From Haloarcula sp. CBA1129 (GTDB taxonomy: Archaea; Halobacteriota; Halobacteria; Halobacteriales; Haloarculaceae), in the NCBI RefSeq assembly GCF_008729015.1, contig NZ_RKSM01000001.1, positions 2,418,001 to 2,482,000 of the forward strand: a stretch of 64,000 nucleotides of DNA, written 5' to 3'. The position numbers were made by a program, and so were the translations under genes. Under the pieces are notes generated by a model. It was not told the origin of the DNA. It did not search any database and worked only from the letters and a program-made list of their open reading frames with translations. Positions 55,918-64,000 of the stretch are shown piece after piece. Positions within the stretch are counted from its first letter, which is position 1, and each line of letters opens with the position of its first letter.

Positions 55918-56850
55918 ATGGACGTGCTGGTCACCGGGGCCTGTGGCTACATCGGCAGCGCCTTGGTCCCGCTCTTGCGAGCTGACGACCGCGTCGACAG
56001 CGTCGTCGTCTTCGACGACCTCTCCTCAGGGTCGCCGCGGGCACTGCTCGGCACGCTCGGAGACGGCCTCGAATTTCGCCGCGGCGATGTCCGGGAGTAC
56101 GGCGACGTGGAGAGCGCCATGCGCGGCGTCGACCGCGTCATCCACCTCGCTGCCATCACGGGCGCGTCAAGCACCCACGAGCGGCGCGAGGAGACGTTCG
56201 CCATCAACTACGATGGCACCGAGAACGTCCTGACCGCGGCCGGGAAGCTCGGCGTCGACCACGTCGTCTTCGCCTCCTCGTGTAACGTCTACGGCCGCGC
56301 GACCAGCACCGACATCAACGAGACCGTCGACCCCGATCCGATCAACCCCTACGCGGAGACAAAACTGGAGTCCGAGACGCTGCTGCGAGAATACTGCGAG
56401 GAGTTCGACATGACCGGCACCGCCCTGCGGATGGCCACCAACTTCGGCCACTCGCCGGGCATCCGGTTCAACCTCGTCGTGAACTACTTCGTGTTCCGCG
56501 CGCTCACCGGCCGCCCGCTCACCGTCTACGGCGACGGCTCGAACTGGCGACCGTTCATCCACGTCCGCGACGCCGCCCGCGCCTACGCGGAAGCGGCGTG
56601 CGACCCCGAGTCTTGGGACGAACCGGTGTACAACGTCGGGTCGATGGAGTCGAACTACCAGATAGCCGAAATCGCTGATATCGTCGCCGACGAGGTCGCG
56701 CCAGTCGACGTGACCTACCTCGAAGACGAACACCCCGGCCCGTCGTATCACGTCAACTTCGACCGACTGAGCGAGACTGGTTTCGAACCATCGTGGACGC
56801 TGCGCGAGGGCGTCCGCGACCTCGCGGAGAAATTCACAACCAATGACTGA
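55918..56850 (+). CDS. SDR-family sugar-nucleotide epimerase (GalE-like)
   Basis: The 310-residue protein has GACGYIGSAL (7-16), a HLAAITGAS stretch, ASSCNVYG and the active-site YAETK. NFGHSPGIRFNLVVNYFV resembles UDP-glucose 4-epimerase or a dTDP-glucose dehydratase-type enzyme. It starts 2 nt after the SQD1-like stop and overlaps the next gene by 8 nt, so it is co-translated with both. The exact sugar is not readable from sequence. Confidence 0.83.
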   Translation: MDVLVTGACGYIGSALVPLLRADDRVDSVVVFDDLSSGSPRALLGTLGDGLEFRRGDVREYGDVESAMRGVDRVIHLAAITGASSTHERREETFAINYDGTENVLTAAGKLGVDHVVFASSCNVYGRATSTDINETVDPDPINPYAETKLESETLLREYCEEFDMTGTALRMATNFGHSPGIRFNLVVNYFVFRALTGRPLTVYGDGSNWRPFIHVRDAARAYAEAACDPESWDEPVYNVGSMESNYQIAEIADIVADEVAPVDVTYLEDEHPGPSYHVNFDRLSETGFEPSWTLREGVRDLAEKFTTND

Positions 56851-57838
56851 GACAGAACCCACGAACGAGTCGCCCCACATCGCCGTCACCGGCGGTGCGG
56901 GCTACATCGGCAGCCGCGTCATCTACGAACTACAGCAGGCCCACCCCGACTGGGAGATCACCGCCATCGACAACTTCTATCTCGGCACCGTGCGGTCTGT
57001 TGGCGATGTCGACATCGACCACGTCGACATCCGGAATCGAGACCGGCTGGAAGCGGCGCTGTCGGGCGCAGACGTGGTGATGCACCTCGCTGCGGTCTCG
57101 GGCGTCGACGACTGCGAGGAAAAGCAGGATCTGGCCTACGAGGTCAACGTCCAAGGGACCGACAACGTCGCATGGTTCTGCCGCAAGACAGGCGCAGCAC
57201 TGATTTTCCCGTTCTCGATGGCCGTGATCGGCGACCCACAGGAGTTCCCCATCACGGTCGATCACCCGCGGGACCCGCTGAACTGGTACGGCCGAACGAA
57301 ACTGCTCAACGAGCGCGATATCGAGACGTACGCCGACGGCGCGTTCCCGGCCCACCAGTTCATGATCTCGAACCTCTACGGCAGTCACGAGATAGACGGC
57401 CAGACGGTTTCGAAGGGGACCGTCATCAACTTCTTCGTGAACCGCGCGCTCGCCGGCGAGACGCTGACAGTCTACGAGCCCGGCACGCAGTCCCGGAACT
57501 TCATCCACGTCAAAGACGTGGCCCGGGCGTACGTGGACAGCTGCGAGCGGCTGCTAGAGCAGTTAGAGCGTGGCGAGACAGGCGTCGAGAAATACGAGAT
57601 CGCCAGCGACGAGGACCCGAGCGTCCACGCCGTCGCTGAACTCGTCACAGACGTCGCCGCTGAGGTTGCAGACATCGATGCCGACGTGGCTCTAGTCGAG
57701 AACCCACGGGGCGACGACGAGACGCTCGTCGATTCGTTCCCGGTCGATACCGAGCGAACGGCCGACGCGCTGGGCTGGACGCCGGAACACAACGTCGAGT
57801 CGGCGATTCGGACGGCACTGGAGTCGGCGAACACGTAG
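56843..57838 (+). CDS. SDR-family sugar-nucleotide epimerase/dehydratase
   Basis: The 331-residue protein has an extra 13-residue start, then GGAGYIGSRV and active-site YGRTK, with NFYLGTVRSVGDVDIDHVDI near the cofactor site. It differs enough from its neighbour at 55918 that the two probably act on different sugars. It overlaps that gene by 8 nt and is followed by the STT3-like gene, which seems to have its own promoter. Confidence 0.83.
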   Translation: MTETEPTNESPHIAVTGGAGYIGSRVIYELQQAHPDWEITAIDNFYLGTVRSVGDVDIDHVDIRNRDRLEAALSGADVVMHLAAVSGVDDCEEKQDLAYEVNVQGTDNVAWFCRKTGAALIFPFSMAVIGDPQEFPITVDHPRDPLNWYGRTKLLNERDIETYADGAFPAHQFMISNLYGSHEIDGQTVSKGTVINFFVNRALAGETLTVYEPGTQSRNFIHVKDVARAYVDSCERLLEQLERGETGVEKYEIASDEDPSVHAVAELVTDVAAEVADIDADVALVENPRGDDETLVDSFPVDTERTADALGWTPEHNVESAIRTALESANT

Positions 57839-57855
57839 ACAACGAGTCCCGATGG

Positions 57856-57862
57856 ATTTATT
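57856..57862 (+). promoter_or_regulatory. Candidate TATA box for the STT3-like gene
   Basis: ATTTATT is centred 28 nt before ATG 57887, consistent with a leaderless start inside the cluster. Confidence 0.45.
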
Positions 57863-57886
57863 CGCCAGACCGGAAAGAGCAAATAC

Positions 57887-60220
57887 ATGAGCGATACGCC
57901 CGGGACGGGAGCGGTACTCGATGACCGGCCCGAGCTACGAGATGCGACGACGGCAGTTCTGGCCGTCGACGACGAACAGGACGGCTGGACGTTCGACGAC
58001 ATCCCCGTCGATTCGGGCCAGTTCGGCGAACTCGTCTCCGCAGGCATCGTCGAGAAGGACGGGGAGCAGTACCGCGTCGCCGACCCTGACGCGGTGCGGG
58101 CCGCGCTCGATGGCGAAACCGAGGCCAGTGGCGATAGCGGGTCCGATCTGGCTATCGGGGACGCCCTGAGTTTTGATTTCGACGCTCGAGCAACCGGCCT
58201 GCTCGCCGCCGCTCTAGCGGTCGTGTTTGTCGCTCGAACGTACGTCATCGGATCGGTCTACCGCGGCGGCGACATCGTCTTATCGAGCAACGATCCCTAC
58301 TACTACAGGTATCACGTCGAGCAGGTCGCGGCGAACGCCGGCAGCGTTGCCGACGCCGGGGCCCTCTCCGTACTTCCGGGCAGCGTAACAAAAGGAGAGC
58401 CACTCATGGTCGCGACGCTCTGGTGGGTCGCCAGCCTCTTCGGCGGGAGCAAAGAAGCCATCGGCCACGTTCTCGCTTGGTATCCTGTCGTATCAGCACT
58501 CGTCACGGCTGTCCTGCTCTATCTGCTCGCAGTTCGGGTGTCCAGCGACCGGCGTGTCGCTCTCGCGTCGGTCCTGTTTCTGGCGTTCATTCCCGGCCAC
58601 GCCTTCCGGACGAGCCTCGGTTTCGCTGACCACCATGCCTTCGACTATCCGTGGCTGGGCCTCACCGCACTTGCGCTCGTGGTCGCGCTAGCGGCGGTCA
58701 GGAATCGAGGGTCGCTTCGGCGACCACAGCCGTGGATTGCCGCGGTCGGTATCGGCGTCGGGACTGCCGGACAGGTGCTTGCGTGGGAAGCCGGACCATT
58801 ACTCGTCTTGCCAGTCAGTCTGGTGGTACTGGGACAGACACTCCTCGACGTGTCTAACGACCGGTCGGCACTCGTCAGGAACGTGCCAGTCCTTGCCGGC
58901 GTCAGCCTCGGTGCGATACTCGCTGGCAGTGTCCATACTGTCACTGGCTGGCAAACTGCGCTTGTGGCTAGCGCGCCGACACTGCTGACGGTGGGCACTG
59001 TCGTCGTCATTGCAACAGCAGAGGCAGCCAGACGCCTCGGTGGTACCGTCACGCAACTGGCTGCGGTCGATATCGGGCTTGGCGTCGTCGGCCTCGCTGT
59101 CTTTCGCTTTGGCTTCACAGAACAATGGGGCACGTTCAGTAGCCGGCTCGATACGCTGTTTCGGTCCGACGCGATCGCTGAAACGTACGGACTGTTCAGC
59201 ACAGATGCCTTTGGCTTCCTGTTCCTGCTCGGCCTAACGCTGTTTCTGGCGCTCCCGGCAATGGTGTGGGGCATCAACCTCGCTCGGAGCGACCGGAGCG
59301 GCTGGCTCGTCGTCAGTAGCTACGTCTGGGTGCTGTTCGTCCTCGCCGTAATTCAGGTCCGTTTCGTCGGCGAGCTGGCCCCGTTTCTTGCGCTGTTCGC
59401 CGGCCTCGCGTTCGTCTGGGCCGCCTCGTGGGTTGATCTTGCTAGACCGGTGCTAACGACCGGTGACAGGGACCTGCGGGACGCGCTCGTTCCGGACTCC
59501 CGAGCCCTCGGGTCACTGTTCGTCCTGTTCCTGCTGTTCGGAGCCCTCGGGATGGTGCAGGTTCCGGTGAAAACGAGTCAGGTACTCGTCGAGGACGGAA
59601 CGTACGGCGCGGCGACTGCAATCGAAGCTGACGCCGCCGAGAACGGCCTCGAATACCCCGAAAACTACGTCCTCAGCCGCTGGGGACAGAACCGCGTGCA
59701 CAACTACTTCGTCAGCGGCGAATCACGGAGCTACAGCTACGCTCGCCAGACGTACGCGCCGTTCGTCGCAGCGACGGACCCCGAGGAGGCCCACAATCGG
59801 ATTTCGGATCGAGTCGGATACGTCGTGACGACAGAGACCGAGGTCGAAGAGCCGACCACGATGTACGTTCGACTCCATCAGCAGTTCGGTAGTCAGAGCG
59901 GCGGCGTATCAGGATTGGCCCACTACCGGCCGCTCTTTGTGAGCGCAGACGGGAGCCACAAGGCATTCGCCGTCGTTCCCGGTGGTGCCATAGAGGGGAC
60001 AGCAGCCCCGAATGCGACCGTCTCTGTAACGACGACAGTCACTGTTTCGGACCGAGAAGTCACCTACGAGCGCCAGACGACAGCCAACCAGAAGGGTGTG
60101 TTCACGGTTACCGTCGCAAACCCCGGAGCATACACTGTGACAACCGATAGCGGAAATGAAACGACCGTCGAAGTCCCGGAACAGACGGTGTACGACGGCG
60201 GCAACGTGACGGTCAAGTGA
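57887..60220 (+). CDS. STT3/AglB-like membrane protein, divergent oligosaccharyltransferase paralogue
   Basis: The 777-residue protein has an N-terminal cytoplasmic segment (about 15-80) resembling a winged helix, then about 12 membrane segments of STT3 type (105-545). The first-loop acidic motif is kept as NDPYYYR (135-141), DHH is at 248-250 and AIAE at 429-432 fits the TIxE position. The WWDYG catalytic signature is absent: the aligned region reads LSRWGQNRVHNYF (about 596-608). The C-terminus is a short beta domain (EGTAAPNATVSVTT). True AglB is about 1000 residues, so this is a paralogue or an altered enzyme. Confidence 0.78.
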   Translation: MSDTPGTGAVLDDRPELRDATTAVLAVDDEQDGWTFDDIPVDSGQFGELVSAGIVEKDGEQYRVADPDAVRAALDGETEASGDSGSDLAIGDALSFDFDARATGLLAAALAVVFVARTYVIGSVYRGGDIVLSSNDPYYYRYHVEQVAANAGSVADAGALSVLPGSVTKGEPLMVATLWWVASLFGGSKEAIGHVLAWYPVVSALVTAVLLYLLAVRVSSDRRVALASVLFLAFIPGHAFRTSLGFADHHAFDYPWLGLTALALVVALAAVRNRGSLRRPQPWIAAVGIGVGTAGQVLAWEAGPLLVLPVSLVVLGQTLLDVSNDRSALVRNVPVLAGVSLGAILAGSVHTVTGWQTALVASAPTLLTVGTVVVIATAEAARRLGGTVTQLAAVDIGLGVVGLAVFRFGFTEQWGTFSSRLDTLFRSDAIAETYGLFSTDAFGFLFLLGLTLFLALPAMVWGINLARSDRSGWLVVSSYVWVLFVLAVIQVRFVGELAPFLALFAGLAFVWAASWVDLARPVLTTGDRDLRDALVPDSRALGSLFVLFLLFGALGMVQVPVKTSQVLVEDGTYGAATAIEADAAENGLEYPENYVLSRWGQNRVHNYFVSGESRSYSYARQTYAPFVAATDPEEAHNRISDRVGYVVTTETEVEEPTTMYVRLHQQFGSQSGGVSGLAHYRPLFVSADGSHKAFAVVPGGAIEGTAAPNATVSVTTTVTVSDREVTYERQTTANQKGVFTVTVANPGAYTVTTDSGNETTVEVPEQTVYDGGNVTVK

Positions 60221-60251
60221 ACTTCCGGGACCGGGCCGGTCGTCCAACTCC

Positions 60252-60776
60252 GTGAACGACAGAAGCGAAACGACCATTGTACCTACCAAGAGAACAGAGG
60301 GTGTGCGCGTCTGGGTTCGTGTCGTCATCGTGCTTGGCCTGTGTCTGACACTCGGGGGACTGTTCGTCCACGCGGCGGTTACAGAAGACCAGCGGTCGCC
60401 GTATCCAGATGCTGCGGAGCTCTCGTCCGGGTACGACTCGTACATCGGACAACAGCTCATGGTGTTTGGCACGGTGACAGAGACCAGCGAAGACGGGATG
60501 GAGATCAGGGCCGAGAGCGATGGGACGACAATTATACTCAGGGTTACTGGGACGAGAGCGGCCGTCGAACCCGGTGGCGTCGTCCAAGTGTACGGAATGC
60601 TTGAACCAGATCAGACAATAGCGGCTGAGCGCGTCGAAGTCGTCAACAGCAGCCAGTGGGCCGAGTTCTACAAGTACGGCGCTTCGGCTATCGGCGCACT
60701 CGGATTCCTGCTTCTGTTCGTCCGGTATTGGCGGATCGACCGTGAGACGTGGACGCTGGAGGCGCGCGATGGCTGA
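60252..60776 (+). CDS. Membrane-anchored OB-fold-like protein
   Basis: The 174-residue protein starts with GTG at 60252. It has a membrane segment (about 21-42), an OB-fold-like outside domain (about 60-125, GQQLMVFGTVTETSEDGMEI, VEPGGVVQVYGML) and a second hydrophobic helix (about 143-160), so both ends are inside. Its stop overlaps the next gene by 8 nt. Function unknown. Confidence 0.7.
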   Translation: MNDRSETTIVPTKRTEGVRVWVRVVIVLGLCLTLGGLFVHAAVTEDQRSPYPDAAELSSGYDSYIGQQLMVFGTVTETSEDGMEIRAESDGTTIILRVTGTRAAVEPGGVVQVYGMLEPDQTIAAERVEVVNSSQWAEFYKYGASAIGALGFLLLFVRYWRIDRETWTLEARDG

Positions 60777-61263
60777 CTTGCTGACCCACCTGCTCGTCCC
60801 ATACATCCTTCTCACGGTCGCGAGCTGGGGTGTCGGCTGGCTCGATCAGCGCTGGGTCGTCGTCGGGATGGGCGGTGCGGCGATTCCAGACCTCATAAAG
60901 ATAGACATTGTTCTTGCGGAAAACACGGTAGAGTCGATGATTGGGCTCCCGTTTTCCTACGATCCGCTCTCCACGCTCGGCGGAGTACTGCTACTGGCCG
61001 GTATTATCACCGTCGCATTCGAGCAACGACACTGGAAACAAGTGTTCAGCCTCGTGACGGTCGGTGGCCTCACGTCGCTGTTCCTCGATGGGATGCGAGT
61101 ATACGCTGATGGGCGGGCGAGCGCTTGGCTGTATCCGTTTACGAACTGGCGGCCGCCGACACCGAGCCTGTACGTGTCTTCGGACCCAACCGTGCTCGTG
61201 GTGGCGCTACTCACTGCTGGTACGGTCGCCGTTCTCGACAGACGAGTACGGGCGCGTAGCTGA
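60769..61263 (+). CDS. Membrane protein, DUF457/YdjM-like predicted hydrolase
   Basis: The 164-residue protein starts MADLLTHLLVPYI and has about four membrane segments, with PDLIKIDIV and LDGMRVYADG. DxxxH-type residues near the membrane resemble membrane-bound metal-dependent hydrolases (YdjM). It overlaps the upstream OB-fold gene by 8 nt and is convergent with aglM. Its substrate is unknown. Confidence 0.68.
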   Translation: MADLLTHLLVPYILLTVASWGVGWLDQRWVVVGMGGAAIPDLIKIDIVLAENTVESMIGLPFSYDPLSTLGGVLLLAGIITVAFEQRHWKQVFSLVTVGGLTSLFLDGMRVYADGRASAWLYPFTNWRPPTPSLYVSSDPTVLVVALLTAGTVAVLDRRVRARS

Positions 61264-61268
61264 CTCCG

Positions 61269-62576
61269 CTACCAAGTCAACCCTTCGTAGGTGATGCCGT
61301 CGCGCCGTTCGATGATGCGTCGACCGTCAACGACAACGGGGTCGGTCATCTCGTCGAATTCTACATCGAGCGCCGCGAACTCGTCCCAGTCGGTGACAAC
61401 CACAGCGCCGGATGCATCCTCAAGTGCGGCCGCCGCCGAATCGGCGTACTCGATATCGGGATATCGCTCGCGCATGTTTTCGGTCGCCACGGGGTCGTAA
61501 GCGACGATATCGGCCCCGCGTTCCTGTAACCCTTCGATGACCGGAACTGCTCGCGTGTTCCGGATGTCGTCTGTCCCGGGCTTGAACGCCAGCCCTAGGA
61601 CGGCGATTCGTTTGTCGGACACGTCGACGTGGTCGTCGAGCAGGGAGAGGAGGCGCTCGGGTTGGGCATCGTTCAGTTCCACAGCCGCTGAAAGGACAGC
61701 GGGGTCATAACCCTGCTCCCGCGCCGCGGCGATGATGGCATCGGTGTCCTTCGGGAAGCAACTGCCGCCCCAGCCGACGCCGCTCCGGAGGAACTGTTCG
61801 CCGATTCGGTCGTCGAGCCCGATGGCGTCAGCGACTTCGTAGGCGTCGACGCCGAACTCCTTGCAGATGTTCCCGATGTCGTTGATGAGGCTGACCTTCG
61901 TTGCGAGGAACGTGTTGTTGGCGTACTTGATCATCTCGGCCTCGGCAATGCCGGTCTCGACGACCGGCACGTCGCCGTCAGCGCCCTCGCGCAGCGGCGC
62001 GTAGAGGTCATGGAGAAGAGTCGTCGCGCGGTCGTCGTCCGTCCCGAAGACGAGCTTGTCCGGATTCAGAAAGTCCGTGACGGCCGTCCCCTCACGCTGG
62101 AACTCGGGGTTAGAGGCCACGAGGAAGTCCGTCCCGCGTTCGAGGCCGGCCTCGGCGATCCGGGGAGCGAGTCGGTTCTCGGTCGTGTTCGGGACGACTG
62201 TCGACTTCGTGACGACGAGATGCGGGTCCGCTGTCGTGTTCTCAGCGCCAGTCAGCGCTTCGCCGATGGATGCCGCACCGGCCTCCATGAACTGGAGGTC
62301 AATGCTCCCGTCGTCGTTCGAGGGCGTCGGGAGCGCCAGCATTGTCAACTCGGTGTCGAGTATCTCCTCGTAGTCGGTACTTGCTCGGAGTCGCCCACCG
62401 CCATGCTCGGCGACGAGTTCGTCGAGCCCGGGTTCGTGTATCGGCGACTCGCCGTCGTTGATTGCGTCGACGATGTCTTCGTCGATATCTATCGTTACGA
62501 CTTCGTGCCCGAGATCAGCGAGACACGCAGCGACCGTCGTCCCGACGTATCCGCTTCCGACAATACTGACGTTCAT
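61269..62576 (-). CDS. aglM: UDP-sugar dehydrogenase AglM
   Basis: A 435-residue UDP-glucose/GDP-mannose dehydrogenase: [10 protein letters not shown] (Rossmann, 7-16), FxxxPEFxREG as [11 protein letters not shown], and active-site Cys in [13 protein letters not shown] (about residue 264). It oxidises a nucleotide sugar twice at C6 to a uronic acid. In Haloferax, AglM makes UDP-glucuronic acid for the S-layer N-glycan. It starts at ATG 62576 and diverges from aglF across 88 nt. Confidence 0.92.
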   Translation of the reverse strand: MNVSIVGSGYVGTTVAACLADLGHEVVTIDIDEDIVDAINDGESPIHEPGLDELVAEHGGGRLRASTDYEEILDTELTMLALPTPSNDDGSIDLQFMEAGAASIGEALTGAENTTADPHLVVTKSTVVPNTTENRLAPRIAEAGLERGTDFLVASNPEFQREGTAVTDFLNPDKLVFGTDDDRATTLLHDLYAPLREGADGDVPVVETGIAEAEMIKYANNTFLATKVSLINDIGNICKEFGVDAYEVADAIGLDDRIGEQFLRSGVGWGGSCFPKDTDAIIAAAREQGYDPAVLSAAVELNDAQPERLLSLLDDHVDVSDKRIAVLGLAFKPGTDDIRNTRAVPVIEGLQERGADIVAYDPVATENMRERYPDIEYADSAAAALEDASGAVVVTDWDEFAALDVEFDEMTDPVVVDGRRIIERRDGITYEGLTW

Positions 62577-62603
62577 CGAGCGGCAGTAGTCGAGGAGCGG
62601 ATA

Positions 62604-62640
62604 TTATAATTCGGGTCTTATAATTCGACAAGAGTTTTAT
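62604..62640. promoter_or_regulatory. Bidirectional promoter of aglM and aglF
   Basis: TTATAATTCG occurs twice, at 62604-62613 and 62618-62627, 14 nt apart. TTATAA is self-complementary, so it can serve both directions; the left copy is about 30 nt from the aglM start. GTTTTATC (62633-62640) is 27 nt before the aglF ATG. Both mRNAs would be leaderless or nearly so. Confidence 0.5.
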
Positions 62641-62664
62641 CGGATGGTCAATGAATTGAGGAGT

Positions 62665-63420
62665 ATGAAAGCTGTCGTACTCGCTGCTGGTGAGGGGACC
62701 CGTCTCCGCCCGCTGACTGAAAACAAGCCAAAGGGGATGGTAGAAGTCGCTGGAAAACCGATTCTGACCCACTGCTTCGAGCAGTTGATCGAACTGGGTG
62801 CTGACGAACTCTTAGTAGTTGTCGGCTACAAGAAGCAAGCTATTATTAATCACTATGAGGACGAATTCGAGGGTGTCCCGATCACCTACACCCATCAGCG
62901 CGAGCAGAACGGCCTTGCACACGCACTCCTGACCGTCGAGGAACACGTCGACGACGACTTCATGCTGATGCTCGGCGACAACATTTTCGAAGCGAACCTC
63001 CGAGATGTCGTCAACCGTCAGGCGGAGGAACGTGCTGACGCCGCGTTCCTCGTTGAAGAAGTCCCGTGGGAAGAGGCCGGGCGGTACGGCGTCTGTGACA
63101 CCAACAAGTACGGCGAGATCACCGAAGTCGTCGAGAAGCCAGAGGACCCGCCGTCGAATCTGGTAATGACCGGGTTCTACACGTTCACGCCGGCCATCTT
63201 CCACGCCTGCCATCTGGTCCAGCCCTCGAACCGCGGCGAGTACGAAATCAGTGATGCGATTGACCTCCTGTTGCACTCCGGACGAACGATCGACGCAATC
63301 CGCATGGATGGCTGGCGGAACGATATCGGCTATCCCGAGGACCGCGATCAGGCCGAGAAGCGGCTGCAGGGCGAGATTGATCCGGAGATGGCCGCTGAGA
63401 ACGTCGCTGCAGGCGAGTGA
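62665..63420 (+). CDS. aglF: Sugar-1-phosphate nucleotidyltransferase AglF
   Basis: The 251-residue enzyme has the signature LAAGEGTRLRPLTENKPKG and substrate/metal region LMLGDNIFE. It joins a nucleoside triphosphate to a hexose-1-phosphate; in Haloferax AglF is a glucose-1-phosphate uridylyltransferase feeding AglM. The tail is short, without a left-handed helix domain. ATG 62665 lies 27 nt after a TATA-like box; a longer frame begins at ATG 62644. Confidence 0.91.
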   Translation: MKAVVLAAGEGTRLRPLTENKPKGMVEVAGKPILTHCFEQLIELGADELLVVVGYKKQAIINHYEDEFEGVPITYTHQREQNGLAHALLTVEEHVDDDFMLMLGDNIFEANLRDVVNRQAEERADAAFLVEEVPWEEAGRYGVCDTNKYGEITEVVEKPEDPPSNLVMTGFYTFTPAIFHACHLVQPSNRGEYEISDAIDLLLHSGRTIDAIRMDGWRNDIGYPEDRDQAEKRLQGEIDPEMAAENVAAGE

Positions 63421-63740
63421 AGAGGGAGACCGGGTAACCGGAATACTCTCCACCGGACGCCGCCAAACGAAGCCGACGCGACGAGAAAACGATGTCGTTG
63501 ACTGGCGGATGGTTGGTGAAAGCCGGGCTAACTGCTCCTGATCAGTCGATGATGTGACTGGGAAGGAGTCGGGTGCAACGTTGCGATACAACTCTGACGA
63601 AATTCCAGCCTCGCCTCAGTGGCCAGTCCACCCAAAGACTCCTCTCGGCTTCAACAACAGCCAAACTAGCGGCAGCGCTGCTCAAGCCGCCGGAGTCGCC
63701 AGAAGACCGTCAGCAACGCAACTGGCCAGCGACGCGCTGT
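63421..63740. other. Intergenic region aglF/glmS
   Basis: This 320-nt stretch between convergent aglF and glmS shows no supported gene; the longest frames lack coding character. It contains one 10-bp palindrome, GCAACGTTGC (63575-63584). It may be a decayed gene or simply long spacer. Confidence 0.5.
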
Positions 63741-64000
63741 TTACTCTACTGTCACACTTTTGGCCAGATTCCGTGGCTTGTCGATGTTCCGCCCCAGCAA
63801 CGCGGCAGTGTGATACGATACCAACTGCAGGTGCGTATTCGCCAGCACGGCAGCGGCCCGCGGGTGTGTCTCCGGAATGTGAAGCACATGGTCGGCGTAT
63901 CGTTCAACGTCGCTCTGTCCATCCGTAATCGCGACCACCGGGGCGTCCCGCGCTTCGACCTCTTTGACGTTCCCGATAGTCTTCCGGGCGCGCTCGTCGT
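63741..64000 (-). CDS. glmS: Glutamine-fructose-6-phosphate aminotransferase, C-terminal part
   Basis: Only the last 86 residues are in the window. They match the end of the second SIS domain of GlmS: VVAITDG, then a variable stretch, and the invariant ending GRNIDKPRNLAKSVTVE. GlmS makes glucosamine-6-phosphate, the entry to UDP-GlcNAc, in line with the surrounding sugar-nucleotide genes. The gene continues beyond the window's right edge. Confidence 0.92.
   Translation of the reverse strand, partial: DERARKTIGNVKEVEARDAPVVAITDGQSDVERYADHVLHIPETHPRAAAVLANTHLQLVSYHTAALLGRNIDKPRNLAKSVTVE

Noticed and set aside
63554-63928. Plus-strand frame of 124 codons near the right edge
   Set aside because: It runs antisense into the glmS end and shows no coding character in the intergenic part.

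Overview
The window is a GC-rich, gene-dense stretch of a haloarchaeal chromosome, most likely from Haloarcula or a close relative (genus is inference). The signs are: very acidic proteins; Tat-lipobox (RR...GC) secreted proteins; a HalX-type response regulator; a CetZ tubulin; an archaeosine tRNA pathway (tgtA, arcS, RaSEA); F420 genes (cofC, cofG, cofH); TrmY; PurS/PurQ; AglM/AglF; and TATA boxes about 26-29 nt upstream of several start codons, as expected for leaderless mRNAs. No rRNA, insertion sequence or CRISPR array was seen. Two tRNA genes are present: Leu-UAA and Pro-CGG.

Layout. 1-13.5 kb: metabolic and regulatory genes (P450 cut by the window edge, DUF255 protein, TrmB-type regulator, mptA, HalX regulator, fused siroheme decarboxylase, TrpD2-like enzyme, alpha/beta hydrolase, cyclophilin, APC permease with two USP domains, MOSC protein, ferredoxin). 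13.7-21.2 kb: a complete dipeptide/oligopeptide ABC transporter (dppABCDF order) plus a small membrane protein. 21.2-25.1 kb: small haloarchaeal proteins, tRNA-Leu with a partial copy of its 3' end downstream, a TrkA protein between two stand-alone RAM-domain proteins, and tmk. 25.3-31.6 kb: an SDR protein, cetZ overlapping a membrane-anchored coiled-coil protein, then the F420 genes cofC-cofG and convergent cofH. 31.6-37.5 kb: a Ca/Na exchanger, purC, purU, a pseudo-receiver/GAF protein with a RecA-like protein, purS and purQ. 37.7-41.3 kb: a tungstate-type ABC transporter (tupABC) divergent from a ModE/TOBE regulator. 41.4-49.6 kb: archaeosine synthesis (RaSEA, arcS, tgtA), split by an opposite-strand pair encoding an alginate-lyase-like lipoprotein and an SDR enzyme. 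49.7-54.4 kb: a Vps62-like lipoprotein, trmY, a large orphan lipoprotein and tRNA-Pro. 54.7-64 kb: a glycan/sugar-nucleotide cluster with a UDP-sulfoquinovose synthase homologue, two further SDR epimerases, a divergent STT3/AglB-like membrane protein, aglM, aglF and the end of glmS.

How they work together. The last 9 kb would make activated sugars (UDP-GlcNAc precursors through GlmS, nucleotide sugars through AglF, hexuronic acids through AglM, sulfoquinovose through the SQD1 homologue), with an STT3-fold protein in the same block. CofC, CofG and CofH supply the 2-phospholactate and deazaflavin halves of F420. RaSEA, ArcS and TgtA act in sequence on tRNA position 15. PurC/S/Q/U belong to purine and one-carbon metabolism, fed by the pterin from MptA.

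The most unusual items are: the STT3-like protein that lacks the WWDYG catalytic motif and carries an N-terminal winged-helix-like segment; the cetZ/membrane-protein overlap; the pseudo-receiver plus degenerate P-loop pair; the TrkA/RAM locus with a symmetric inverted repeat; the 9-5-9 palindrome just before the glycan cluster; and the tRNA-Leu 3' repeat.
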